This document shows positions 16,171 to 25,017 of a stretch of DNA of 64,000 nt, in pieces. Source of the DNA: Io17-Chloro-G2 sp963663135 (lineage in GTDB: Bacteria; Chloroflexota; Dehalococcoidia; Lucifugimonadales; UBA3495); the NCBI GenBank assembly GCA_963663135.2, contig CAXXRM010000002.1, positions 186,001 through 250,000 on the forward strand, read 5' to 3'. The notes beneath the pieces are model-generated. The model worked only from the letters and a program-made list of their open reading frames with translations, had not been told where the DNA came from and did not search any database. Within the stretch, counting starts at the first letter, position 1. The number at the start of each line of letters is the position of its first letter. The position numbers and the translations under genes were made by a program.

Positions 16171-16989
16171 ATGAAAGTAAGGCTGGACGACGGCGCCGAA
16201 CTCTTTTACCGGGTCGACGATTTCACCGAGCCCTGGGCCGACCGGGAGACGGTGGTGTTGCACCACGGCATGGCCAAGAACCATAAGCTTTGGTTCGGCT
16301 GGGTGCCCATCCTCGCCAGGCACTACCGCGTGGTCCGCTTCGATATGCGGGGGATGGGGCAATCATCAACCCCCCAACCCGGCTACCCCTGGTCTGTGGA
16401 CAATTTTGCCGGGGACCTGCTGGAGTTCCTGGACAAGCTGGAACTGTCCAAAGTACACCTGATTGGCGAAACCGTCGGCGGGTCCATCGCCATGCGCTTC
16501 GCAACCCTGCACCAGGAGCGCCTGCTTTCGCTAACCGCCTGCACCTCCCCCACCAGTTTCCTGGACCCGCATCACCAGGAAAGCGCCGATCTGATCGACC
16601 GGGAAGGAGTTGCCTCCTGGGTGGAGAGCACCATCACCCGCCGGCTGGACCCGGACCTGGTCCCCCCAGCCCATATCCGGTGGTATGCGGAGCAGATGTG
16701 CGCAACACCCGCTCACGTGGTCAGCGGATTTCAGCGCAACGCCTCGGGGGACTTGCGGCCCCTGTTGCCCGGCGTTCAGACCCCCACATTGATACTCGCC
16801 GCCGCCAGTCTGCGGGAAGAGGTTCTGGGAGACTTTCGAGGAGCCGCCGACCTGTTTCCCAACGGGCGGCTGGTAGTCTTCCCCGGCGTCTCCGGGTTCG
16901 TGCAGCACATACTTCCCGTGCCCTGCGCCCGGGTATGGCTGGAATTTGCCCAGGGCTTGGGGCAATCTCCCATGCCTGCCAGAGGCTAG
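16171..16989 (+). CDS. Alpha/beta hydrolase with altered nucleophile elbow
   Basis: Alpha/beta-hydrolase fold resembling 3-oxoadipate enol-lactonases. The oxyanion segment LHHGMAKNHKLW (30-41) and FDMRGMGQSS (57-66) are typical. The nucleophile elbow reads GETVG with Thr101 where Ser (GxSxG) is expected. The late His region reads SGFVQHILPV in place of GHxxxxE. The enzyme may use Thr, may be non-hydrolytic, or may have lost activity. It follows the CMD-like gene by 21 bases, which fits a lactonase/decarboxylase pairing as in protocatechuate pathways. Confidence 0.82.
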   Translation: MKVRLDDGAELFYRVDDFTEPWADRETVVLHHGMAKNHKLWFGWVPILARHYRVVRFDMRGMGQSSTPQPGYPWSVDNFAGDLLEFLDKLELSKVHLIGETVGGSIAMRFATLHQERLLSLTACTSPTSFLDPHHQESADLIDREGVASWVESTITRRLDPDLVPPAHIRWYAEQMCATPAHVVSGFQRNASGDLRPLLPGVQTPTLILAAASLREEVLGDFRGAADLFPNGRLVVFPGVSGFVQHILPVPCARVWLEFAQGLGQSPMPARG

Positions 16990-16995
16990 GGAGCG

Positions 16996-17564
16996 TTGTC
17001 CTTCAAGTTTGTTCGTTGGCCGTTCCCGGCAGGGCCTGCCAGACCGTTTGGCCGCCCCCACCCCCACCTGGTCGATCCAGGCTTTGCCCGGAACCCGCGG
17101 CGTTACATAGCCCAGGCTGCCGTAGCCGCGGTGGTCATGTTGGCGATCCTGGCGTTCACCGATTCCATCTCCGACGCCGCCCTGGCCGCCGGCTTTGGTT
17201 CCAGCGTAATCATAGCGTTCGTCCATCCTTCCAGCCGGTACGTGTCCGTGCGTTCGATATGCGGCGGGCACCTGCTGGCTCTGGGCATCGGAACGGCCTG
17301 TTCCTTCCTATTCTTTGTTTCTCCGGTAGCGGAACGCCTGACGGCGACTCCCCTAGCCCAGGAGGCCGGCCTGGCAGCATCACTAGGCGTTTTGATACTG
17401 GCAATGGCCTTGACCGACGCGGAACATCCTCCGGCGGCCGGCACCGGGTGGCCATGGCCACCCGGCCCTGGAACCCGGAGACCGTGCTGGTCATCATCGC
17501 TGCGGCAGCGATCCTGGTCGGGTTCCGCCGCCTGATGGGACACCGGCTCGATGACCTGATCTGA
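16996..17564 (+). pseudogene. HPP family membrane protein, one-base frameshift
   Basis: HPP-family integral membrane protein (four-helix family, some members implicated in nitrite transport). The plus frame from the TTG at 16996 runs through the signature DAEHPPAAGT. It then leaves the family sequence at the GGG at 17446-17448. Adding one G restores VAMATRPWNPETVLVIIAAA and a stop at 17564, giving a 189-residue protein of normal shape. Without it the protein ends at 17535 with a foreign tail. Sequencing error or a young pseudogene are both possible. Confidence 0.8.
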
Positions 17565-17813
17565 TTTATCCAGTGCCATGGCAATCCCCCGACAATGTCC
17601 TGGCTGGCGATGTTCCGGCTCGGCCCGCGACAGGCGCCGACCGGTTTGACCCGAATGGAACGGTGAGCATACAATTTCCTTCCGCGGCCCCGGAAGCGCG
17701 ACCCCCGAAATTTTGGGCGGAAAACCTGCATACAAAGCCCGCAGTTCCGGTAAAGACGCCGGTGGCGGCGGGCACAACGGCCACCAAGGCCTGTCGGAAA
17801 GGATTTAGACAGC

Positions 17814-19226
17814 ATGGCACAACCGGCGGCATCCATCAGCCGTACCCTGGGGCGGTACGTCCACGGATTGGACTACGATGCGCTCCCCCCGGCAGTCGTC
17901 GACAAAATCAAGGCCTCGCTGCTGCACGCCCTGGTCGTGGCCATCCTGGGTGAAAGGACCGCCCACGGCCAATCGGCCGTCGCCCTGGTGAAAGCAGAAG
18001 AGGCCAAACCTGACGGGGCAACGGTTCTCATCGACGGCGCCAAGGCCACCCGGAGCGGGGCGGCATTCGCCAACAGCAAGCTGATGCATGCCACCAACCA
18101 ATCGGACTCCTACCGCATGTTGATACACCCGGGCCCCTGCGTAATCCCCTCCGGATTGGCTGCGGCGGAGCTGAACGGGGCCACCGGGCGGGAGTTTTTG
18201 ACCTCCCTGGCCGCGGGCTATGAAGTGGAATCCCGGATTGCCGGCGACTTCATTCCATCAACCCAAGCCCGGGGATTCCGGTCCAGCGCCGTTTACGGAA
18301 CCCTGGGAGCGGCAGTGGCCACCGGGAAACTGATTGGGCTCAGCGAGGACCAGTTGGTTACCGCGCTGGCCCTGGGATGCACGTTTACCGGCGGCACCAC
18401 CGAGGGGCCCCGTTCCGGCGGCGGCGAAATAATGTTTCACGAGCCGAACGCGACACGGAACGGTGTAATGGCGGCGTTGCTGGCCCGGGAAAACGTCAAG
18501 GGTTCCGAGATGGCCCTGGAAGGGGGCGCCGGATTCTACAACGCATTCACCGGCAACAACGAAGGCCGTTTATCCTACGCATTCGTCGGCCCCAACGAAA
18601 CGTCGCTGGCCCAGGTGGCCGCCGACCTTGGCGAACGCTGGGAGTTGCTGCACGTCACGCCGAAGATGTACCCCACCGCCGGGTACAACTGCCCGGTCAT
18701 CGACCTTATGACCCAGATCCGCTCCCGCCATCCCCTGGCCTTCGCTGAAATCCAGGACATCACCATCGACATGAACTGGCTGGAGACCCTTTATCCGTCA
18801 CCGGCCTTCCCGAATGAACAGCGCAGCCAACCGGGCGTGGGAAGCACCCATTACTACGCCGCATACACCTGTGTGCACGGCAGTTTCCCCCCGCTGAGTC
18901 CCAGGATGGAGCCGGGCGAGGAAGCCGCAGGACGAGACCGTGCGGTCATGGACCTGCTGAAGCGGGTAGAAGTGGTGGGACACCGGGACCGTCCGGCTTT
19001 TGCCCCGCGCATCACCATAAGCATGATGGGCGGCACCATCTACCAAGGGGAGTACCAGGGCAACGAACTGGAATGGGACCTGGCCACTGAAATCGAGCGG
19101 ATGCAGGCCCTATTCGAGGAAATACCCTGGCCCACGGACCGGCTGCACGAGATTGTGTCCGCAGTATCGGGTTTGGAAGAGGCGTCGGACTTGAACCACT
19201 TGATCCAGCTTTGCGTGCGCCAGTAA
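17814..19226 (+). CDS. MmgE/PrpD family protein
   Basis: Member of the 2-methylcitrate dehydratase (PrpD) / cis-aconitate decarboxylase superfamily, 470 aa, close to the usual 450-480. Typical features are the N-terminal RTLGRYVHGLDYDALPPAVV segment, the small-residue-rich core LAAGYEVESRIA and HVTPKMYPTAGYNCPVIDLM in the lid region. Family proteins dehydrate or decarboxylate tricarboxylic-type acids; the substrate here is unknown. GGAAAGGA precedes the ATG. I see no gene in the 249 bases upstream. Confidence 0.9.
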   Translation: MAQPAASISRTLGRYVHGLDYDALPPAVVDKIKASLLHALVVAILGERTAHGQSAVALVKAEEAKPDGATVLIDGAKATRSGAAFANSKLMHATNQSDSYRMLIHPGPCVIPSGLAAAELNGATGREFLTSLAAGYEVESRIAGDFIPSTQARGFRSSAVYGTLGAAVATGKLIGLSEDQLVTALALGCTFTGGTTEGPRSGGGEIMFHEPNATRNGVMAALLARENVKGSEMALEGGAGFYNAFTGNNEGRLSYAFVGPNETSLAQVAADLGERWELLHVTPKMYPTAGYNCPVIDLMTQIRSRHPLAFAEIQDITIDMNWLETLYPSPAFPNEQRSQPGVGSTHYYAAYTCVHGSFPPLSPRMEPGEEAAGRDRAVMDLLKRVEVVGHRDRPAFAPRITISMMGGTIYQGEYQGNELEWDLATEIERMQALFEEIPWPTDRLHEIVSAVSGLEEASDLNHLIQLCVRQ

Positions 19227-20200
19227 GAATCGCCGGGCGTCCTGCCCTGGGTTTGCCTTCCCTGGGCCTCCTGGTGGCCATCCTTATGTTATCGGGAGCA
19301 GCCTGCGGTTCAACCGGAGGGACAAACGATAAGGGCGGCTCCGAGGGCGGGGCGGGCCAAACGCCGCAATTCGGCGGGCCTGACGTAAGCGCGGTCATCG
19401 TAACTACCGACCACGCGGTTGGCCTAAACCGGCTGGTCTTCGGCCTGGTAGACCGGGACGGGATGCCGGTGCGAGCCGATGAGGCCAAGGTCCAGGGACT
19501 GTACCTTCCACCAGGGCAAGAATCTGATCAGCCCGGCCAGCCAGTGTCAGAAGTCCGAGCTGAGGCAGTCGCCAAATTTGTGCGTTGGCCGGTGGGACAG
19601 CAGGGTGCCTTCGTCACCAAGATTACCCTGGACCAGATCGGGTTTTGGCTGCTGAAGGCGGAAGCGACGACCCCCGAGGGCCGGGCCGTCATAGCTCAGG
19701 CCGCGTTCCAAGTGAAGACCGAGTCGGACACGCCCGCCATTGGGCAGCCGGCGCCCGGCAGCGTCACGCCAACGGTGGACGACGTGGGCGGCGTGGCCCA
19801 GTTGAATCAGATTACCAGCGCCAACCCGCCGGACCCGGACCTGTACCGCATGTCCGTCCATTCGGCGTTGGAGTCTGGCCAACCGCTGGTGGTGGTTTTT
19901 TCCACTCCCGCTTTCTGTGTCACTGCCACCTGCGGCCCCCAGGTGGAGGTGATCTCCGGCCTGCGGGACACATACCAGGGTCGGGCCAACTTCATCCACG
20001 TAGAGGTCTTCCAAGACCCCCATCTGATCGAGGGGCGCCCGTCCGGCGGCGTTGTGCCGGCGGTCGAAGAATGGAACCTGCCCTCGGAGCCGTGGACGTT
20101 CGTAGTGGACGGCGGAGGGCGCATCAGGGCCAAGTTTGAGCAGTTTGCCGCGGCCGAAGAGATTGAGGCCGCTTTGCAAGAGGCGCTCGCAGCCGGCTAA
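19211..20200 (+). CDS. Secreted lipoprotein-like protein with thioredoxin-like domain
   Basis: Signal peptide with hydrophobic core LGLLVAILMLSGAAC, so Cys at about 32 is a plausible lipidation site although the lipobox is weak. A low-complexity linker follows, then a beta-rich domain. The C-terminal domain from about 215 resembles a thioredoxin fold: LVVVFSTPAFCVTATCGPQ has two Cys four residues apart, and later PSEPWTFVVDGGGRI. It may be an envelope redox or metal-handling protein. It overlaps the prpD end by 16 bases and starts with TTG. Confidence 0.72.
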   Translation: MRAPVRIAGRPALGLPSLGLLVAILMLSGAACGSTGGTNDKGGSEGGAGQTPQFGGPDVSAVIVTTDHAVGLNRLVFGLVDRDGMPVRADEAKVQGLYLPPGQESDQPGQPVSEVRAEAVAKFVRWPVGQQGAFVTKITLDQIGFWLLKAEATTPEGRAVIAQAAFQVKTESDTPAIGQPAPGSVTPTVDDVGGVAQLNQITSANPPDPDLYRMSVHSALESGQPLVVVFSTPAFCVTATCGPQVEVISGLRDTYQGRANFIHVEVFQDPHLIEGRPSGGVVPAVEEWNLPSEPWTFVVDGGGRIRAKFEQFAAAEEIEAALQEALAAG

Positions 20201-20553
20201 TCCCTGGCGTCGGCAAACCTCACCGCCACCAACCGGCCGTCCTCCGAGCCGGACCCTTCCCGGAAGTAAACCACCACCCGGTCTCCGAAGAGTTGGTGCT
20301 CCCGAAGGTGCCCCGGAGTGAACCCGGCGTATCCCTGCGTCGTGAAGGTCCACACGCGGCCGTCGACGTCCCTGACTCCCAGGGTCTCGACCTCGTCAAT
20401 GTTCCGGGCCACCACTTCCACCACCAACCCTTGCACCTGCTTCAACTCCCCGCGGTCAGGCGAACCGGAGCCGCCGCAACCCCAGGCAAGGGCCGACACC
20501 AACACAGCAGCAGCGACGATGAACACCCCGTATCCTGACGCGGATGGTCGCAA
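20197..20553 (-). CDS. Small lipoprotein, unknown function
   Basis: A 118-residue protein with a signal peptide (VFIVAAAVLVSALAWGC) and a Cys at the expected lipidation site. The mature part is a compact beta-rich domain (VQGLVVEVVARNIDEVETLGVRDVDG) reminiscent of OB-like envelope proteins. It is convergent with the preceding lipoprotein and overlaps it by four bases at the stops. It lies 44 bases after the ABC permease on the same strand and may be its last operon member. Confidence 0.7.
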   Translation of the reverse strand: MRPSASGYGVFIVAAAVLVSALAWGCGGSGSPDRGELKQVQGLVVEVVARNIDEVETLGVRDVDGRVWTFTTQGYAGFTPGHLREHQLFGDRVVVYFREGSGSEDGRLVAVRFADARD

Positions 20554-20597
20554 AGAAAGGCCCCAGTGTCTCCGGGTTTTCGGGGGGACGCCAACCG

Positions 20598-21728
20598 TTA
20601 ATTAAAGCGGAACACCTTGGTGGCCACCGCCCCGGTGGCCAAAACCCAGCCGCCCAGAATAGCCAGCTGGGGCCAGGTATTCCAAAGAGGCTCGCCGGCA
20701 TTGGCGACGTCCCGCAGGGCTACCAACATGGGGGTCAGGGGCAATGCCTCAGCAACGTAGGGCAAGACCCAGGGCAAAGCTGCGGTTGGGAAAAAGGTGC
20801 CCGCGAAAAACATCATCGGCAGAGCGATAGCGTTACCCATCCCTGAAGCCGCCGCCGGGTTGTTGGTCCAGCCGGAAACGATGAACCCGATGTTCAAAAA
20901 AACCAGGCTCCCCAGCACAACTATAACCAGAATCCAAGCGAGGTTGCCATGGATCTTGGCCCCGAAGACCAGCACACCCACCGACATGATTATCGCCGCC
21001 TGCACCAGAGCGACCATCAAATGGGCTCCCACTTCGCCGACGAAGTACTTCCAAATGGGCAGCGGCGTTACCAGGAGGCGCTTCAGGATTGACAGGTTTC
21101 GGTAGTTGCTGATCCGCACGGAAATGGAGATTATCGCGTTGGTCATGATACCCATCGCGACCAATCCCATCAAAACCTGGTCGAAATACGAGACCTGGCT
21201 TACCTCCACTGCCTCGGAGTGGAGCAGGCCGTCACCGGTACCTGGCGACGCCTGGGAATCCATCGCGCTGGAACCGGCCGGCGCACCGGAACCCGCCTGG
21301 GCCAGTATGTCGCGGACAGCGCCGATCACCAATTGGTTGCGGCCCCGGTCTCCCGAAGCGTAGACCAAGGTGGCCGGCGTTCTTGTTGATTGCTCGCCGT
21401 CTGAAGGGCCAGGGTCCGGCGGCAGAACCAACAGGTAGTCCAGGTCTCCCTGCTCTACCTGCAGACGCCCGTTCGCTACATTCAACGGGAACGCCGGGCC
21501 GACTTCTTCCCGCACGTCCAAAGCATGGATGGCCGCCAATCCGCCGATGACCTGACTCACAACAGGGGAATCTGCTTCGGCCACTATCGCTACCCGGCTC
21601 GATCCCAACCCGTCGAAGTCAAACAGGCCGAAAACGACCACGAAGATCAAGGGGAAAAAGAGCGCCCAGAAGGTGGCCTGCCTGTTCCGGACCATCATCT
21701 TGAGGTTGGCCCAGAAAAGGGCGATCAA
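20598..21728 (-). CDS. ABC-2 type transporter permease
   Basis: Exporter permease of the ABC-2 family. One helix sits near residue 20, an extracellular domain of about 150 residues follows, then a cluster of five or six helices (about 190-375). The LPMMFFAGTFFPTAALPWVL segment before the last helix is typical of ABC-2 membrane domains. Its start overlaps the end of the ATPase gene by four bases. Cargo (drug, lipid or polysaccharide) cannot be inferred. Confidence 0.9.
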   Translation of the reverse strand: MIALFWANLKMMVRNRQATFWALFFPLIFVVVFGLFDFDGLGSSRVAIVAEADSPVVSQVIGGLAAIHALDVREEVGPAFPLNVANGRLQVEQGDLDYLLVLPPDPGPSDGEQSTRTPATLVYASGDRGRNQLVIGAVRDILAQAGSGAPAGSSAMDSQASPGTGDGLLHSEAVEVSQVSYFDQVLMGLVAMGIMTNAIISISVRISNYRNLSILKRLLVTPLPIWKYFVGEVGAHLMVALVQAAIIMSVGVLVFGAKIHGNLAWILVIVVLGSLVFLNIGFIVSGWTNNPAAASGMGNAIALPMMFFAGTFFPTAALPWVLPYVAEALPLTPMLVALRDVANAGEPLWNTWPQLAILGGWVLATGAVATKVFRFN

Positions 21729-22666
21729 TGCTCCTCCCGGAGTTCATTGCCGGTCAGCGTGAGGAAAACGTCCTCCAACGTAACCGGAGTAATGTCCAGG
21801 TGTTCCAGCGCCGACCCGGTCTGCTCCAATTGCTCCAACACGCCCGCCAGCATGGTTGAGGTGTTCTCCAACCGGAACAGGTAGGTGGTCCCGTTTAGAG
21901 ACTCGGAATGGGCTTCGGCCAGCTTCACCTTTCCGTTGAACGCCGCCGCCTGCTCCGCGCTGAGCGGCCGGCTCAACACGACCTTGACGTTGTAGCCCAC
22001 GTCCAGGCGTCCGACAAGGTTGGCCGGGGTATCCACGGCTACCAACCGGCCCTGGTCCATGATGGCCAGACGCTGGCAAAGGGTCTGGGCTTCCTCCATG
22101 TAATGTGTGGTCAGGACAATGGTGATGTTCTGTTCGTGAATCTGCCGAATGAGGCTCCACAGGCTGCGGCGGGCTTGCGGGTCCAGCCCGGTGGTCGGTT
22201 CATCAAGAATCACCAGGTCCGGCTGGTTGACCAGGCTGGCCGCAACGGTAAACCGCTGCTTCTGCCCGCCGGAGAGCTGCCTCAAGCGCATTCCCGCCTG
22301 ATCGACCAGGTCCACCTGCTGCAGCAGGTCTTTTGCCGGGGTGGCCCTGGGGTAAAACGTACCCAACAGTCCCAGGATTTCCCGCAGGGAGAGGTAGTCG
22401 AAGTAGGCTGCAGACTGGAGTTGGACGCCGATTCTGGACTTGACCTGCTTGGCGTTTCGGGCCAGATCCATTCCCAGCACGGTGACGGAGCCACCGGTGG
22501 GTTTCAGCAGGCCTTCAGTGATTTCCAGGGTGGTGGTCTTACCGGCGCCGTTGGGGCCGAGGATGCCGAAAATCTCGCCCTGCTGAACGTCAAAAGAGAT
22601 GTCGTCGACAGCGTTGAACGAACCGTAGCGCTTGACCAGGTTTTCGACTTGAACTGCGTATTCCAT
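21725..22666 (-). CDS. ABC transporter ATP-binding protein
   Basis: ATPase of the exporter. Walker A GPNGAGKT (37-44), signature LSGGQKQR (131-138), Walker B LVILDEP (151-157) and the H-loop in LTTHYMEEAQ. The C-terminal 90 residues form the regulatory extension of the CcmA/DrrA-like subgroup (313 aa in total). It is translationally coupled to the permease. Confidence 0.93.
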   Translation of the reverse strand: MEYAVQVENLVKRYGSFNAVDDISFDVQQGEIFGILGPNGAGKTTTLEITEGLLKPTGGSVTVLGMDLARNAKQVKSRIGVQLQSAAYFDYLSLREILGLLGTFYPRATPAKDLLQQVDLVDQAGMRLRQLSGGQKQRFTVAASLVNQPDLVILDEPTTGLDPQARRSLWSLIRQIHEQNITIVLTTHYMEEAQTLCQRLAIMDQGRLVAVDTPANLVGRLDVGYNVKVVLSRPLSAEQAAAFNGKVKLAEAHSESLNGTTYLFRLENTSTMLAGVLEQLEQTGSALEHLDITPVTLEDVFLTLTGNELREEH

Positions 22667-22817
22667 GGACGGGGATATATATTACCACGGTCCAGGTAGA
22701 AATTCCCCCGGTGCGCTCCGTTGTGTCATGCAGGGCCAAAGCCGCCAATCGGCTTTGCACCCAATGGCCGCTCTGAATCAAAAGTGACGGGGCGGCGGCT
22801 AGTTGCATGAATGAGTA

Positions 22818-22842
22818 AGGGCCGGGAGGCTATCCCGGCCCT
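22818..22842 (-). terminator. Probable terminator after hicBA
   Basis: Perfect 10-bp stem (agggccggga with its complement) and a five-base loop, 23 bases past the hicA stop. The downstream T content is weak (TTACTCATT). Confidence 0.5.
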
Positions 22843-22864
22843 AGGGTTCTTGCGAATCCCCTTT

Positions 22865-23074
22865 TTAAGCTTTGTCGAAGTCTTTCTTGTCTATTCCGAG
22901 GTCGCGCCTGATCACGCTGATTGTTCCTTCTGCCAAATCTTTGCTGCCGTGATCTGGCACAGTGGTTCGCTTACCGTTGATTCGACTGCGCCAAACTTGG
23001 TGCGATCCTTTAGCCTGTCTATCAAAGGCACAACCGCAATTCACGAGCTTCCGCGTGACGTCAGCATATTTCAT
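22865..23074 (-). CDS. hicA: HicA-type toxin (mRNA interferase)
   Basis: A 69-residue double-stranded-RNA-binding-like toxin. It has the family layout: a G-C/F segment, the catalytic His in GSHQVW (about residues 24-29), then TTVPDH and a C-terminal helix ending RRDLGI. HicA cleaves mRNA when free of HicB. Its start overlaps the hicB stop by four bases. The pair has lower GC than its surroundings (30 of 60 bases G or C at 22981-23040), consistent with horizontal acquisition. Confidence 0.9.
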   Translation of the reverse strand: MKYADVTRKLVNCGCAFDRQAKGSHQVWRSRINGKRTTVPDHGSKDLAEGTISVIRRDLGIDKKDFDKA

Positions 23075-23331
23075 GCAAAGACGAGGATGCTTTCCTCGTC
23101 CGATTTCGAACTCATCACGTCGGCCGGGAGTTCGTCTCCGTGTGTGTTATAGGAGGCTATGAACTCTTCCGCGACGCTTTGCAAGATTTCGATGGTTTTT
23201 TGCTCGGTATTTCCCCACGCACGACAACCTGGAAGAACGGGAATATCGGCCATGAACATCCCGCCAGTATCTTCTGATGGAAGATGCAGGACATATTTCA
23301 ATTGATAGTGAGTCATGTTGAGCATCTCCAC
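23071..23331 (-). CDS. hicB: HicB-type antitoxin
   Basis: An 86-residue antitoxin that binds and neutralises HicA. It shows the HicB partial RNase-H-like fold: MADIPVLPGCRAWG (the usual PxLPGC element) followed by an amphipathic helix (IEILQSVAEEFIASY). No long DNA-binding tail is present. It precedes hicA in the transcript. An internal ATG (MTHYQ, residue 6) is an alternative start. Confidence 0.88.
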   Translation of the reverse strand: MEMLNMTHYQLKYVLHLPSEDTGGMFMADIPVLPGCRAWGNTEQKTIEILQSVAEEFIASYNTHGDELPADVMSSKSDEESILVFA

Positions 23332-23556
23332 GGCTAAGTCTGCGCACTATAGCACGCCCGCGAGCGGGTATTCAAGACACTGAAGGTGGCCCAGCGGCTG
23401 AACCGCCACTGTCTCAGTGGACTCAGGCAGGTGACGCTCCTCGCCCCGACCGCTACGTTTCTTGCCTTCTTCTCGACCACGGGTGGCTCCTTGTCCGGGT
23501 ATGGCCCAGCCATCAGGGCAATCGCATTAACTATGCCAATACTCGGGTGACCCCCA

Positions 23557-23736
23557 CCGGTCCTTCCAGCAGCAACGGGAATCCAGAGCCCATTCCCAGA
23601 TCCAGGTGCGTGGGGCAATGCAGGATTAGTCTACACGGCACCTGTCTGCTTGGCTGAGAGGCGAGGCGTCCTGGGTATCCTAACAAAGGGTATTGGGGAA
23701 AAGGGCTCTGGATTCCAACTGTGGGGAGAAAGACGG
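23557..23736. repeat. MITE-like inverted-repeat element, degenerate copy
   Basis: Left arm 23557-23590 ending cgggaatccagagcc and right arm 23704-23736 starting ggctctggattcc. These are diverged copies of the 33-bp arms at 45720-45893. The tail aattgaaagaccctgg follows the right arm here and at 45.9 kb. The rest of 23332-23962 holds no gene I can support. Confidence 0.75.
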
Positions 23737-23962
23737 ATGGGTAACCGACAATTGAAAGACCCTGGACCGCTTCTGCACTTCGTTGACACCGAATTTGGCC
23801 TATGTTACGTTTCGGGCCGTTAACGGCCTGACCACGCGTTTCCGGGCCATTACGCCCCAAAGGCCAAAGCGGTTCGAACGGCGCTGAACTCCAATGAGGC
23901 GCGCCTAGGCTAACCCACTCTAGACCAGCCTAACCATTATTCAAGGCCGTCCACCTTCCCCC

Positions 23963-24994
23963 ATGGCATCAGCCGACACCCCCGAGATTGGCATCCTTCC
24001 CTACGGGACCCGACCTTGGTTCCGGGTCTTGTCTTTCATCACGGTGATATCGGTGGGCGGACTCGTGGTCTTGGGCGGGGTCGTGCGGGTCACCGAGTCC
24101 GGCCTGGGGTGCCCAGACTGGCCCCTGTGCTACGGCGGATTCCTGCCACCCCCGGACCTGAAAGCGATCATCGAATACAGCCACCGGTTCGTGGCCTCGG
24201 CCTTGGTCGGTCCCCTGGTGCTGGCCACCTGCATCGCCGCCTGGATAGCGTACCGGAAACAGCCGTGGTTGGTTGTCCCGGCCTCCGTCGCCCTGGTCCT
24301 TTTATTTATACAATCGGGGTTGGGCGCCGTGACGGTGCTCCAAGAACTACCGCCTTTCATCGTCTTGGTACACCTGGCCGTCGCCCAGACAATGCTGGCA
24401 ACGTTGATAGTCCTGCTGGTGGTTTCTTTCGCGGGACCACTGACTAGCGCGGCACCGCTGGTTGGAGCGGGACCACTGGCTGGCGCGGCACCGCTGGGCG
24501 GGCCCAATACGCCGGAGTCGGATACACGCTCCCCGAGACTCCCTTCGATGTTGCTGGCAGCTTCGGTAATGGCGTACGCGCTGATCCTGACCGGGTCCTA
24601 CGTCACCGCCGCCGGAGCGACCGCGGCATGTGTGGGATGGCCGCTATGCCACGGGAGCCTGTTCCCGGATAACTGGCCGCAGACGGTCCACATGGGCCAC
24701 CGATATGCTACATTGGTATTCGGGTTGTTCATAATTTACGCCCTGCATCTGGCAATCAAGTCAGCCAGGGGCGGTTCCATCAGATGGCTGGGGTTGGCCG
24801 GTTCCGCGGCGCTGCTCATCCAGATAGCCGCCGGCGCTTTCGTAGTCACCCTGGGTTTCACGGAGGAGCTACGGGCATTGCACCTGTCGCTGGCTACCAT
24901 TGTCTGGGGGATCATGGTCGGATTGACCGCAGCAGCCCACACCCGTTTGGAGGATCATGGTCGGGTTGACCGAAGCAACCCACGCCCCGCATAA
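23963..24994 (+). CDS. ctaA: Heme A synthase (COX15/CtaA)
   Basis: Integral membrane enzyme that oxidises the methyl group of heme O to make heme A for cytochrome aa3 oxidase. Eight helices are expected and visible. The two pseudo-repeats each carry a Cys pair, GLGCPDWPLCYG and CVGWPLCHG, and heme-binding His in EYSHRF, VHLAVAQ, HMGHRYATL and ALHLSLA. A low-complexity loop near 155-175 links the halves. ctaB follows 23 bases later. Confidence 0.94.
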   Translation: MASADTPEIGILPYGTRPWFRVLSFITVISVGGLVVLGGVVRVTESGLGCPDWPLCYGGFLPPPDLKAIIEYSHRFVASALVGPLVLATCIAAWIAYRKQPWLVVPASVALVLLFIQSGLGAVTVLQELPPFIVLVHLAVAQTMLATLIVLLVVSFAGPLTSAAPLVGAGPLAGAAPLGGPNTPESDTRSPRLPSMLLAASVMAYALILTGSYVTAAGATAACVGWPLCHGSLFPDNWPQTVHMGHRYATLVFGLFIIYALHLAIKSARGGSIRWLGLAGSAALLIQIAAGAFVVTLGFTEELRALHLSLATIVWGIMVGLTAAAHTRLEDHGRVDRSNPRPA

Positions 24995-25017
24995 GTCAAT
25001 TCCATTGGAGCCCATCC

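Noticed and set aside
16531..17271. Minus-strand open frame opposite the hydrolase and HPP genes
   Set aside because: Antisense to two recognisable proteins and glycine/glutamine-rich in the manner of shadow frames.
23531..23860. Minus-strand 109-codon open frame
   Set aside because: It runs through the degenerate inverted-repeat element and has repeat-derived composition.
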